Source: Streptomyces sp. CBMA123 (GTDB taxonomy: Bacteria > Actinomycetota > Actinomycetes > Streptomycetales > Streptomycetaceae). Taken from it: 57,262 nt of DNA. Location of the stretch: contig NZ_MECK01000179.1 in the NCBI RefSeq assembly GCF_014596465.1, positions 1-57,262 on the forward strand, given 5' to 3'. This document shows, piece by piece, positions 1 through 8,120 of the stretch (within the stretch, counting starts at the first letter, position 1; the number at the start of each line of letters is the position of its first letter). The position numbers were made by a program, and so were the translations under genes. The notes beneath the pieces were generated by a model. It was not told where the DNA came from. It did no database searches and saw only the letters and a program-made list of their open reading frames with translations.

Positions 1-188
1 CCACGGCGGCCATCAGGACGGCGGCCCGGCGGCGGACGGAGCGGGCCGCGGCGTGACCGCCTTCGTGGACCGGGGCGGCGTGCAGCCGGGCGCGGCGGCG
101 GGCGCGACAGCCCCCGCATATGCAGTCCTCCTCCGGTTCGACCTCGTCGAACTCCATCAGCGGGGACAGCGGGTCGGTCAGGGTCATG
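1..188 (-). CDS. N-terminal fragment of an unknown protein with a CxCxxC cluster (runs off the left edge)
   Basis: An ATG at 188 (minus strand) follows a clear AAAGAGG-type ribosome site and stays open to the window edge, giving 62 codons. The translation starts MTLTDPLSPLMEFDEVEPEE and continues with DCICGGCRARRRA. An Arg-rich stretch then precedes a run that becomes hydrophobic (RRRAAVLMAAV). This looks like an acidic N-terminus, a compact Cys cluster (CxCxxC, possibly metal binding) and the beginning of a signal or membrane segment. Similar N-termini occur in exported Streptomyces proteins, but I cannot name the family from this fragment. The rest of the gene lies outside the window. Confidence 0.6.
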
Positions 189-333
189 CTCCGCCTCTTT
201 CCTGCGGTCCGTCCCGGTCGGCGCCTGACGGCGGGACAGGAGTGGCCTTCCCGGACAGACCGCGTGTCATGGGGCCAAAGTCCCAGTGCGGGCGGGCTGC
301 GGCGCGGCGGATTGCGCCGGACGGGTGAGGACC

Positions 334-389
334 CTCCCCCAGCCTTCGGCCGGGAGGTGCCTCCGGGCCGCAGGGCCCGACTGGGGGAG
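334..389. terminator. Nested hairpin downstream of the PPOX gene, REP-like
   Basis: CTCCCCCAG (334-342) pairs perfectly with CTGGGGGAG (381-389). The interior contains CTTCGGCCGGGAGG and CCTCCGG, which can form an inner stem. This CCCCCAG/CTTCGG-type palindrome recurs in Streptomyces intergenic DNA. It lies downstream of the minus-strand PPOX gene (stop at 433), so it could end that transcript. The rest of 189-432 shows nothing coding. Confidence 0.5.
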
Positions 390-432
390 TTCGACGACGG
401 ACCCTGGGGCGGGTGCGGACGCTGAGTCTGGG

Positions 433-1344
433 TCAGCGCGGATTGGCGGGTGAGTACTCGGGATCGGTCCAGGTGAGCGGGGTGGCGTCGGCGAGTTCAC
501 GGACGCCGGTGACGGTCAGTTCGACCATCCGCTCGGCACCGGGGGCGGACCGTCGGGCCTCCTCGGACCAGTCGGTGCGGGCCTCGCCGGTGACCAGCAG
601 CGCCCCGCCGGTCTCCCAGTCGGGCAGCAGCAGCCCGGCCCGTGGGTCCAGCTCCAGGTTCCCGAGGGTCAGGAACATGCTGTTGCCCCGGTACTCGGGC
701 CAGCGCAGCCGGTCCGGCGCCACCGCCTCCAGGAAGCCGGGGAAGCCGCCGCGGTGCGAGGCGTCCACCCGGCCGTCCGGGCCGGCGGTGGCGATGAAGA
801 AGGTGTCGGCGGTGGCCGCGGCCAGCCGCTGCGCGGTGGAGAGCACCGGGCCCGAGGCGACCGTGCGGGGCGCGCCGGCGCCCGGGCGGTCCAACGGGGT
901 ACGGCGCTGGATGTACTTCGGGCAGTTGGACACCACCTCCTCGGCGTGGACCACCAGCCCGCCCCGGCCGTCCGGGGTCGAGCGGCCGTTGAGCCGCATC
1001 CGGCGGCGGCCGGCCGGGTCCAGGGCGATGGTGCCGAGCTGGGCCGGGCGGGCCAGCGCCTCGGCCAGCGGATCGGCCTCGGCCGGGTGGGCGGCGACCG
1101 TCATGGTGCGCTCGTCGGGGGCCTGGAGGAAGCCGGCCGGGCCGGAGAGCTGGGTGGCCCAGACCCGGCCGTCCCGGTCGGCGGCGCCGGCCACCAGCAT
1201 CCGCCGCTCGGTCAGGAAGCGGGCGGCCACCGCCGGGACGGTGTCGCGGATCGACCGGCCGGCGTGGTCGGCGCGGTCGGTCACTCCGGCGCGGGCCTGG
1301 GCGGTCCGCTCGCCGGGGTGGTAGGGGGTGCGGGTGGTGATCAT
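433..1344 (-). CDS. Pyridoxamine 5'-phosphate oxidase (PPOX)-class FMN-binding family protein
   Basis: A 303-aa protein with two split-barrel flavin/pyridoxamine-oxidase-like halves. The first is around ERRMLVAGAADRDGRVWAT and the second around TADTFFIATAGPDGRVDASH with GNSMFLTLGNLELDPRAGLL, both typical of PPOX-type flavin-nucleotide-binding proteins. The ATG at 1344 has a GGAG ribosome site 6 nt upstream. The longer frame opens with a GTG at 1380 that has no good site, so the shorter form is preferred. It lies 39 nt behind the VOC gene on the same strand and shares its promoter. A redox role on a small flavin- or quinone-type substrate is plausible; the true substrate is unknown. Confidence 0.8.
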   Translation of the reverse strand: MITTRTPYHPGERTAQARAGVTDRADHAGRSIRDTVPAVAARFLTERRMLVAGAADRDGRVWATQLSGPAGFLQAPDERTMTVAAHPAEADPLAEALARPAQLGTIALDPAGRRRMRLNGRSTPDGRGGLVVHAEEVVSNCPKYIQRRTPLDRPGAGAPRTVASGPVLSTAQRLAAATADTFFIATAGPDGRVDASHRGGFPGFLEAVAPDRLRWPEYRGNSMFLTLGNLELDPRAGLLLPDWETGGALLVTGEARTDWSEEARRSAPGAERMVELTVTGVRELADATPLTWTDPEYSPANPR

Positions 1345-1383
1345 GGTGTGCTCCGGGTCGGTCTGGGGCGTGTCGGACACGTC

Positions 1384-1854
1384 CTAGAAGAAGCCGCAGG
1401 TCGGGGCATCGGTGTGGGGGGCTTCGGTGTCGGTCGCGTCCACTCCGGTGCGGGTGTAGACCTCCAGCCGGATGCCGTCCGGGTCGCTGAAGAAGATGCC
1501 GCCGGAGGCGGAGCCCTCGCCGTGCGGGACGACGCCGTCGTAGGCGAACTCGGCGCCCAGTCCGCGCAGCAGCTCCTCGGTGGCGCGGACCTCGTCGAGG
1601 CTCTCCACCTCGAAGGAGAGGTGGTGCAGGCCGGGGGTGGCGGTGGAGAAGGTGCCGGCGCTCTGCTGCCAGAGGGTGAGCACCAGGCGGCCGTCGCGGC
1701 CGAGCATGGCGTAGCGGCGCTCGGGGTCGGTGCCCTGGTGGGTGAGCTGGAGGCCGAGGACGGCGCGGTAGAAGTCGGTCGAGCGGCTGAGGTCGGTGAC
1801 GTTCAGGCCCACGTGGCCGGTCTGCAGGGCGCGGAGCGCGGTGGTGCTGGACAT
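1384..1854 (-). CDS. VOC (glyoxalase/dioxygenase-fold) family protein
   Basis: A 156-aa single-gene VOC protein. It begins with the strand-helix pattern HVGLNVTDLSRSTDFYRAVL, has a second metal-ligand-type position in GLHHLSFEVESLDEV, and ends with the FFSDPDGIRLEVYTR signature carrying the terminal Glu. Three potential ligands (His, His, Glu) are therefore visible, consistent with a divalent-metal lyase, dioxygenase or binding protein. A GGGAG site precedes the ATG at 1854. It is the first gene of a two-gene operon with the PPOX protein; co-occurrence with a flavin protein suggests detoxification of a reactive small molecule. The specific reaction cannot be read from the sequence. Confidence 0.85.
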   Translation of the reverse strand: MSSTTALRALQTGHVGLNVTDLSRSTDFYRAVLGLQLTHQGTDPERRYAMLGRDGRLVLTLWQQSAGTFSTATPGLHHLSFEVESLDEVRATEELLRGLGAEFAYDGVVPHGEGSASGGIFFSDPDGIRLEVYTRTGVDATDTEAPHTDAPTCGFF

Positions 1855-1913
1855 GCCTGGTCACTCCCGGGGCTGGGGCTTCCGGCGAGGCTGCTGCCTA
1901 ACCGATGCTCAAG

Positions 1914-1970
1914 AGATTAGGGGTTAGGTGATGAGGCGTCAACCAGTACTCTGGACCGTAGGGGTTAGGT
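1914..1970 (-). promoter_or_regulatory. Promoter with repeated ACCTAACCCCTA operator for the VOC-PPOX operon
   Basis: On the minus strand, TTGACG (1942-1937) and TAATCT (1919-1914) are separated by exactly 17 nt, a near-consensus housekeeping promoter. The 12-mer ACCTAACCCCTA occurs at 1970-1959 and again at 1929-1918, 41 bp apart. The second copy overlaps the spacer and the -10 box. An inverted partial copy, CCTAAC on the plus strand, lies at 1897-1902. The arrangement suggests repression of the operon by a regulator not identified here. Confidence 0.65.
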
Positions 1971-1978
1971 AAACGCGG

Positions 1979-2012
1979 GAGCCCCGCCGGACCTGGTGGT
2001 CCGACGGGGCTC
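1979..2012 (-). terminator. Terminator hairpin after the XRE regulator
   Basis: GAGCCCCGCCGGAC (1979-1992) pairs with GTCCGACGGGGCTC (1999-2012) with one mismatch and a 6-nt loop. It lies 27 nt beyond the stop codon of the minus-strand XRE gene and upstream of the VOC promoter region. Confidence 0.65.
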
Positions 2013-2038
2013 CTGGAGCTTCGGGGGGAGGGGTGGCG

Positions 2039-3076
2039 TTACGGCCATTCCCAGCGGATGCCGATGTGGCCCGGCTGCTGGTCCGGGGCCAGGACGTGGG
2101 CGCTCGCCGAGGCGCCGATCCACAGCTGCTCGCGGCGGTGGTCGACGTCGGCGCCCGGCTCGCGGTCGTAGCGCTCGCAGTGCACCGGGACGGCCGCCGG
2201 GTCGAAGTGCACCTGGAGCACGTACTCGCGCACCGTGGTGGCGAAGCGGCGGCTGTACTCCATGGTCGGGCCGCCCGGCGGGATCTCCACCTCGTACTCG
2301 AAGACCGTGCTGTCGCCGAGTCCGAGCGGGCGGTCCAGCATCAGCTCGGCGACGGTCAGCCCGACCTCCGGGCGGCGGCGGACCCGGCCGAGCCGGCCGT
2401 GCCGCACCGAGGTGATCTCCGGGCAGCCGGTGGCCTCCTCGTCGGCCTTGTGCACGACCAGGCAGCGGCCGACGCCGCCGACCGTGGCGCGCACCACCTG
2501 GCGCATCCGCAGCAGGTTGGCGCGCCGCTCGGCATCCACGTAGTACGAGTCGTGGATGCTGAGCCGCTCCAGCTCGCCGGCCGGCGGGGCGTCCAGCTCG
2601 GCGAAGATCGAGGCGATCTCCAGCTCGCCCGGCCAGACGTCCTCCAGCCCGAGGTGGAGGGTGTTGGCGGCGGCGGCCCAGCGGCCGCGCGGGCGGGGCG
2701 GGCCGAGCAGCGAGGAGAGCGCGCTGTGCGGCAGGCCGAGCAGTTCCTCCAGCAGGTGGACGGCGCGCAGCGAGCTGGCCCGCTCGGGCTGGCTGCGGCC
2801 GCGGCGCCAGTAACTCAGCGTCGTGACACTGACCCTGACGCCACGTTGGGCGAGGGCGGCGCGGATCCGGTCCAGGCTGAGGCCGCTGGCCTCGATCGCC
2901 TGGTGCAGGGCGTCCGCGAAGCCTCCGGCCGAGGTGGGGCGGCCGGCGGAGGGTGCGGGGGCCGCCGGGGCCGGAAGAGGGTTCGAGGTGGGCGTCGGGA
3001 CGGGCGGGTCGGGGCGCTCCGTACGCGATCCGACCAGCCGCAGCCGCGCGGGGTCCTGAGGTTGCTGTGCGGCCAT
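2039..3076 (-). CDS. XRE-type helix-turn-helix regulator with a large C-terminal domain
   Basis: A 345-aa protein. After a Pro/Ala-rich N-terminus, residues about 50-120 form a Cro/C1-like DNA-binding domain (GLSLDRIRAALAQRGVRVSV, then TTLSYWRRGRSQPERASSLR). The remaining 220 residues form a conserved, uncharacterised domain. The ATG at 3076 follows GGGGAGGG by 8 nt; the GTG further upstream (3172) has no ribosome site. The design matches a conserved Streptomyces family of XRE regulators of unknown ligand. It is transcribed alone, with a terminator hairpin downstream and about 300 nt of non-coding DNA upstream (3077-3377) in which I see no gene. The target could be local or global. Confidence 0.75.
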   Translation of the reverse strand: MAAQQPQDPARLRLVGSRTERPDPPVPTPTSNPLPAPAAPAPSAGRPTSAGGFADALHQAIEASGLSLDRIRAALAQRGVRVSVTTLSYWRRGRSQPERASSLRAVHLLEELLGLPHSALSSLLGPPRPRGRWAAAANTLHLGLEDVWPGELEIASIFAELDAPPAGELERLSIHDSYYVDAERRANLLRMRQVVRATVGGVGRCLVVHKADEEATGCPEITSVRHGRLGRVRRRPEVGLTVAELMLDRPLGLGDSTVFEYEVEIPPGGPTMEYSRRFATTVREYVLQVHFDPAAVPVHCERYDREPGADVDHRREQLWIGASASAHVLAPDQQPGHIGIRWEWP

Positions 3077-3377
3077 GCGGTGACCCTCCCCGCCAGGTGA
3101 CTTCGGTGGCGCCGCTCCGGCGCCGGGGCGCGCCGCCAGCGGCTTCACCGAGCTTTGGGGAACCCTATGCACGGTCGAGAGGCTACGTCATCAGTCGCGC
3201 GTATGACAGTGGTCACGACAGGTGAACCGGATGGTTATCGATCTTGAAACAGTCCGGAAACACGGCCGGAACGCGCCCCTCGGGGGAGGGGTGCGAACCG
3301 GGCGGAACGGACACCGCCGGGGCGGGCCTTCGCGGCGCCGCCCCGGCGGGGGACTGGGTGGTGCTACCGGCCGGTGA

Positions 3378-5555
3378 TCACTTGACGTTCAGCGCGACGT
3401 CGTCGATCACGAAGCTGGTCTGGTTGGAGCCGTCCTCGGTGCCGGTGAACGTGAGCGTCACGCTCTGGCCGGCGAAGGAGGTCAGGTCCAGGGTCTGCTG
3501 CACGTAGCCGGCGGCCGCGTCCGCGTTGGACCAGGTCTTCAGCGTGGTGCTGCCGGCCTTCAGGGTCAGCTTGTCGTACGCGGTGCCACCGGTCTCCGCG
3601 GTGTCGATGTGCAGCGCGAAGGTGAGGGTCGCGGAGGCGCAGCCGGCCGGGACCGAGACGGTCTGCGACAGGGTGTCGGTGTGGGTGCTGCCGTAGCCGT
3701 CCAGGTAGGCCTTCCAGCTGCCGCTGTGGGCGGGCTCGGAGGTGCCGTTGTCGATCACGCCGGAGCTGGCCGTCCAGGGCGCGGCCGTGCCGGTCTCGAA
3801 GCCGCCGTTGCCGATCAGCTGGGCGGCGGTGCAGCCGGTGGCGGGCGGCGGGGTGGTGCCGCCGCCGGTGCCGGTGCTGCCGCCGAGCAGGGCGGTGGTC
3901 AGGGCGTCGGCGACCGGGCTGCCCCAGCCGGTGACCTGGTCGTAGCCGGTCTTGGCGGAGTAGTCCTGGTTGGCGCCGCTGGTCACGTCGTGGAAGGCGC
4001 TGCCGTAGCCGGCGCCGTTCGCGACCGCGTACAGCCGCGGGCTCGCCTCGCCGAGGGCGGGCTGCCCGGCGGCCTTGGCCTTCTGGTTGAACTGGGCGGC
4101 GTAGCCGGCCCACAGCGGCGCGGCCGCGCTGGTGCCGCCGTAGACGTCCCAGGCGCCGCCGCTGTAGATCGCGAAGCCGCTCTGCGGGTCGGCGTTGGAG
4201 GCGACGTCCGGGACGGTGCGCATGGTGCCGCTGATGCCGGTGCCGGTCTGCCAGCTCGGCTTGCCGAACACGGTGGAGACGCCGCCGCCGGCGGTGCTCC
4301 AGGCGCTCTCCGAGGAGTAGCCGTTGCCGCCGGTGACCTGGAGCTTGGTGCCGCCGACCCCGGTCTGGTGCGGGCTGGAGGCCGGGAAGTCGACCGAGGT
4401 GACGCTCGCACCGCTGGCCGAGCGGGTGCAGTCCTTCGAGCCGTCGTCGCCGGAGGCGGAGAAGACGGAGATGCCCTCGGCGGCGGCCTGCTTGAAGGCG
4501 TTGTCGACGGCCGTCATCGAGGAGGCGGTGGTGTCCGGCTCGCAGGTGCCCCAGGAGATCGAGATGACCGAGACCTTGTCGTCGGCCACGATCTTGTTGG
4601 CCATGTCGATCTCGCCCTGGTCGCTGTTGGGCGCCTCGTAGAGCAGCTGGGTGGCCTTGGGGGCCGCGCCGCGGACGATCTCGCTGTCCAGCTCGACCTC
4701 GCCCTCGCCCTGGCCGGGCGAGGAGTCGTAGCCGGCGCCGTCCACCGAGACGGTGGAGACGGCCGGGCCGGTCAGGCCGTACTGGGCGTCGTAGGTGGTC
4801 AGGTCCGAGGACTTGTAGCCGTCGAACTCCCAGAGGGCGACCGTGGTGCCGGTGCCGTCGGCGCCGGTCTTGTCCAGGTTGTAGGCGCCCTGGTACTGGG
4901 CCGGGGTCATGCCGGTCGGGGTGGCGGTGGCGGCGTTCGGCGCCACCGAGTTCGGCTTGGCGATCCGGCCCTTGCGCACCGCGTGGTTGTCAAGACCGCT
5001 CAGGCCCTGGACCACGGAGGCCAGTTCGGCGGGGATCGAGGCGGCGGCGTCGTTGGCGAAGAACGCGCGGTTCAGCTGCGGGTCCAGGTAGGAGCTCTCG
5101 TGGGTGCCGAAGGCCTGCGAGATCTGCGCGGCGGTGCCGTGGGCGTTGACCACCTGGCGGTTGGCGCTGACGTCGCCGACGGTCAGGCCCTGGGTGGCCA
5201 GGTAGGCCTTGACCTGGTCGACGGACTGCTGGGTGGGCGCGAACCGGGCGCTGAACTGCTCCGGCGTCAGGTACTTGCCGAACTCCGGCGTGCCGGGCGT
5301 GGTGACGGCGGTGAGGAAGCGGTCCAGCTGGTCGGTGTTGCGCAGCTTCAGGCTGACGGCCACCGAGATCTGCTGCTCGGCCGGGACGTCACCCTTCTTC
5401 TCCGAGTGGGCCACCGCGGGGTTCACGGTGTTCGGCAGGGCGACGCGCGGGGCCGCGTGGGGGGTGGCGGCCTGCGCGGTGGAGACGCCGAGCGAGACGG
5501 CGGTCAGCGGCAGGACGGCTATCGCCGCGGCGAGGGCGAGGGAACGGGGGCGCAA
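3378..5555 (-). CDS. Secreted S53 family (sedolisin/kumamolisin-like) serine-carboxyl protease
   Basis: A 725-aa prepro-protease. The best start is the TTG at 5555, because GGAGGAGG ends 5 nt upstream and the next residues form an ideal signal peptide ([16 protein letters not shown], cleavage near AQA-AT). An inhibitory pro-domain follows (about residues 40-190, with [16 protein letters not shown]). The catalytic core has E286 and D290 (EVELD), an oxyanion Asp near 370 (SASGDD) and nucleophile S476 (GGTSAAAP). A Gly/Thr/Pro linker then leads to a C-terminal beta-sandwich of about 140 residues starting [12 protein letters not shown], resembling carbohydrate-binding modules. It is probably exported, active at acidic pH, and degrades extracellular protein for nutrition. 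It appears to be monocistronic. Confidence 0.92.
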   Translation of the reverse strand: MRPRSLALAAAIAVLPLTAVSLGVSTAQAATPHAAPRVALPNTVNPAVAHSEKKGDVPAEQQISVAVSLKLRNTDQLDRFLTAVTTPGTPEFGKYLTPEQFSARFAPTQQSVDQVKAYLATQGLTVGDVSANRQVVNAHGTAAQISQAFGTHESSYLDPQLNRAFFANDAAASIPAELASVVQGLSGLDNHAVRKGRIAKPNSVAPNAATATPTGMTPAQYQGAYNLDKTGADGTGTTVALWEFDGYKSSDLTTYDAQYGLTGPAVSTVSVDGAGYDSSPGQGEGEVELDSEIVRGAAPKATQLLYEAPNSDQGEIDMANKIVADDKVSVISISWGTCEPDTTASSMTAVDNAFKQAAAEGISVFSASGDDGSKDCTRSASGASVTSVDFPASSPHQTGVGGTKLQVTGGNGYSSESAWSTAGGGVSTVFGKPSWQTGTGISGTMRTVPDVASNADPQSGFAIYSGGAWDVYGGTSAAAPLWAGYAAQFNQKAKAAGQPALGEASPRLYAVANGAGYGSAFHDVTSGANQDYSAKTGYDQVTGWGSPVADALTTALLGGSTGTGGGTTPPPATGCTAAQLIGNGGFETGTAAPWTASSGVIDNGTSEPAHSGSWKAYLDGYGSTHTDTLSQTVSVPAGCASATLTFALHIDTAETGGTAYDKLTLKAGSTTLKTWSNADAAAGYVQQTLDLTSFAGQSVTLTFTGTEDGSNQTSFVIDDVALNVK

Positions 5556-5815
5556 CGGATCCTCCTCCGGCCGGCTGTGGGGAGCCGGCAAGGGGCAAGG
5601 CGCTCCGAGGGGTTCGGGAACGCTGGCTAGAACATGTCAGAGCGGATCGGCGCGGTGGATCATGGTCGGGTAATTCGTTGCTAAAAAACAGTCAACTGTG
5701 GAGGCGTGGAAAGCCGGGGATTCCATACAGTGAATGGCCGGAATTACGGCGACGGTCCATACCAATTCGCCGTGCCGGGGCCGGACGTAGAATCGGACCG
5801 AGCCGAGGGAGGGCC

Positions 5816-6382
5816 ATGACTGACGTGACACCGGACCCGAGGGACCACCGGCCGCTGCTCGGCGAGCCGACGGCGCTCGACCTGCTGAACACCCGCTGGT
5901 CCGGCACGCCCGTCAACGACGCGCTCACCGACGTCGAGCAGTACGGGATCTGGCTCTCCTCCAACGGGCTGAGCGGCCGCTGCACGGCCGACGAGGCCGG
6001 GCTGGCGGCGATCCGGCAGACCCGTGAGGCGATCCTGCTGGCCGCCCAGGAGGCCCGCGAGCAGGGCGAGTTGAGCGAGGCCGGGCGGGCCGGGCTGGAC
6101 GCGGTCCTGGCGTACGGGCGGATCCGGCGGACGGCCGGGCCGGGCGGGGCCGAGGACCGGATCGAGGCCGACCGGCCGGAGTGGCTGGCGCCCTGGCTGG
6201 CGGCGGACGACTTCCTCGGGCTGCTCGGGCAAGGCGCCCACCGGGTGAAGCAGTGCGCACACGAGGCGTGCATTCTGCATTTCTTCGACGCCTCGCAGAA
6301 CGGTCGCCGGCGGTGGTGCCGGATGGCGGTCTGCGGGAATCGGGCGAAGGCGGCGCGGCACTACGTGAAGGCGCGGGGTTAA
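5816..6382 (+). CDS. CGNR zinc-finger / ABATE-domain regulator
   Basis: A 188-aa protein. The N-terminal part has the ABATE-type motif LDLLNTRWSG with a helical repressor-like body. The C-terminus carries the zinc-finger signature CAHEACILHFFDAS followed by RRRWCRMAVCGNRAK, with four Cys ligands and the CGNR motif, a presumed DNA-binding treble clef. The ATG at 5816 is preceded by GAGGGAGGG. It is convergent with the FAD monooxygenase and separated from it by a strong hairpin, so the two are not co-transcribed. Such proteins are usually transcriptional regulators; its target is not evident. The 5556-5815 interval, shared with the divergent protease, is unusually AT-rich for this window and probably carries both promoters. 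Confidence 0.85.
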   Translation: MTDVTPDPRDHRPLLGEPTALDLLNTRWSGTPVNDALTDVEQYGIWLSSNGLSGRCTADEAGLAAIRQTREAILLAAQEAREQGELSEAGRAGLDAVLAYGRIRRTAGPGGAEDRIEADRPEWLAPWLAADDFLGLLGQGAHRVKQCAHEACILHFFDASQNGRRRWCRMAVCGNRAKAARHYVKARG

Positions 6383-6413
6383 CCGATGACCGAACGAAAG
6401 GTCGGCGGACGGG

Positions 6414-6447
6414 CCGTCCCCGCGCCCCTTCCGGAGCGCGGGGACGG
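6414..6447. terminator. Bidirectional terminator hairpin
   Basis: CCGTCCCCGCGC (6414-6425) and GCGCGGGGACGG (6436-6447) form a perfect 12-bp stem with a 10-nt loop. It lies between the convergent CGNR and monooxygenase genes. Confidence 0.75.
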
Positions 6448-6456
6448 GCGGGCCGG

Positions 6457-7953
6457 TCAGCCCTCGGCGGGGGCGCCCAGCCAGTTGGTGAGGGCCTCGC
6501 GCAGTTCGCCCTGGCCGGGGTCGACGGCGCCCCAGGCGACGTAGCCGTCCGGGCGGATCAGCAGCACGGTGTCGGCCAGCTTGCCGTGCGGGTCGGCCGG
6601 GGCGGCCGAGACCAGGCGGTCCGCCCAGGGCGCGGTGGCGGTCAGCTCGTCATTGCTGACCAGCACGAACTTCCCGGCGCGTAGCGCCTCGTAGAGCCGC
6701 TCGGGGCCGGCCGTCTCGCCGTCCGCGGGCTTGCTGAGGGCGGTCAGCCGCAGGTCCGGGACGCGCTTGCCGACCTGCGGGTGGGCGCCCTTGGGGGCCG
6801 GGTAGGAGATCTCGATGCCGGAGACCATCCGGGCGCCGCGCTCGGTGAGCAGGTCCAGGTGGCCGCCGATCGCGGTGAGCGCCCCGCGCAGGGCGCGGGT
6901 GGGGGCGGACTCGGCGAGGGCGATCCGGATCAGGGCGCCGGAGGTGCGCAGCACCGCCTTGCCGACCGGGTGCCGCTCGGTCTGGTAGGTGTCCAGCAGC
7001 GCGTCGGTGGCCCGGCCCCGGAGGGCGGCGGCGAGCTTCCAGGAGAGGTTGGCGGCGTCCTGGAGGCCGGTGTTCATGCCCTGGCCGCCGGCCGGGGAGT
7101 GGCAGTGGGCGGCGTCGCCGGCCAGGAAGACCCGGCCGGAGCGGTAGTTGGGGGCCTGGCGCTCGTCGCTGTGGAAGGTGGAGCTCCACCGCACGTCGTG
7201 CAGGCCGTAGTCCTCGCCCTGGGTGGCCCGGACGATCGCGGTGAGCTGCTCGGGGGTGGGGGTGGCGCCGTCCGGGTACTGCTCGTTGCGGTCCCAGGCG
7301 ATCACCCGGTACCAGCCGTCGCCGAACGGGGCGACGAAGGAGAAGCCGCTCTTGTTGGCGCCCACGGCGATCGCGTCGGCGGGCTCCCGCTCCAGCCGGA
7401 CGTCGGCCAGGATCACCGAGTCGACCACGGACTCGCCGGGGAAGGGGATGCCGAGCAGCTCGCGGACGGCGGAGCGGACGCCGTCGGTGCCGACCGCGTA
7501 GCGGGCCCGGTGCTCCTGCCCGTCGCCGGTCTCCAGGGTGACGCCCTCGGCGTCCTGGCGCAGCCCGGTGACCTCGGCGCCGCGCAGGACGGTGGCGCCG
7601 GCCCGCTCGGCGCGCTCCTGGAGCACCCGTTCGACGTTGTACTGCGGGGTGATCAGCACGAACGGGAAGCGGCTGGGCAGGGTGCTGAGGTCGATGCCGA
7701 CCTTGTTCAGCATCCTCAGCCCGCTGAGCGGGCGGCCGGTGGCGATGAGTTCCTCGGCCAGGCCCCGGGCGTCCAGCAGTTCCAGGGTGCGGGCGTGCAC
7801 GGCGAAGGCCCGGGTCAGATTGGACTCGGTGGTGCGCTTCTCCAGGACGGTGACGCCGACCCCGGCGGCGGCGAGGTCGCCGGCCAGCAGCAGTCCGGTC
7901 GGTCCGGCGCCGACGATGATCACGTCGGTTTCGGTCGTCGGCTTCACGGCCAT
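6457..7953 (-). CDS. FAD-dependent aromatic monooxygenase (class A, RdmE/PheA-like)
   Basis: A 498-aa flavoprotein. It has the Rossmann FAD motif near the start (VIIVGAGPTGLLLAGDL), the DG motif (GTDGVRSAVRELLG) and the GD motif that contacts FAD ribityl (RVFLAGDAAHCHSPAGGQG). The C-terminal thioredoxin-like domain ends with VLLIRPDGYVAWGAVD, as in phenol hydroxylases and polyketide hydroxylases. It should use NAD(P)H and O2 to hydroxylate an aromatic or polyketide-like substrate in the cytoplasm. A GGGAG site precedes the ATG at 7953. It is 167 nt downstream of paaN on the same strand, with a hairpin between, so coupling to aromatic-acid catabolism is suggestive but unproven. Resistance (Rox-like) or secondary-metabolite tailoring are alternatives. 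Confidence 0.88.
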   Translation of the reverse strand: MAVKPTTETDVIIVGAGPTGLLLAGDLAAAGVGVTVLEKRTTESNLTRAFAVHARTLELLDARGLAEELIATGRPLSGLRMLNKVGIDLSTLPSRFPFVLITPQYNVERVLQERAERAGATVLRGAEVTGLRQDAEGVTLETGDGQEHRARYAVGTDGVRSAVRELLGIPFPGESVVDSVILADVRLEREPADAIAVGANKSGFSFVAPFGDGWYRVIAWDRNEQYPDGATPTPEQLTAIVRATQGEDYGLHDVRWSSTFHSDERQAPNYRSGRVFLAGDAAHCHSPAGGQGMNTGLQDAANLSWKLAAALRGRATDALLDTYQTERHPVGKAVLRTSGALIRIALAESAPTRALRGALTAIGGHLDLLTERGARMVSGIEISYPAPKGAHPQVGKRVPDLRLTALSKPADGETAGPERLYEALRAGKFVLVSNDELTATAPWADRLVSAAPADPHGKLADTVLLIRPDGYVAWGAVDPGQGELREALTNWLGAPAEG

Positions 7954-8049
7954 GTATCAGCTCCCGTTGTTCGGAGGGCGGTTGGACGCCGTTTCCGGCG
8001 CTCTCCCAGCCTCCATCATCGCGGGCGCGGGTGGAGCTGTGAACCGCCG

Positions 8050-8080
8050 GTCCCCCGGTGGCCGTCGGCCGCCGGGGGAC
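8050..8080 (-). terminator. Hairpin between paaN and the monooxygenase gene
   Basis: GTCCCCCGG (8050-8058) pairs with CCGGGGGAC (8072-8080), and the stem continues inward with one mismatch. It lies just past the paaN stop codon on the minus strand and may attenuate read-through into the monooxygenase gene. Confidence 0.55.
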
Positions 8081-8120
8081 ACGGGGGTTTCGGGGGGCCG
8101 GCGGGCCCGGTCGGGCCGGC

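Noticed and set aside
497..1864. Long Arg/Pro-rich frames antisense or out of frame to real genes (for example 497-1864, 3609-5630, 8058-11309, 52275-55250)
   Set aside because: GC-rich codon bias leaves long open shadow frames; compositions are Arg/Pro/Gly-only and no domain or ribosome site supports them.
6390..6412. Third PaaR-like site (ACCGAACGAAAGGTCGG) before the monooxygenase region
   Set aside because: Right half does not match CGGT at the correct spacing, and it sits downstream of converging genes.
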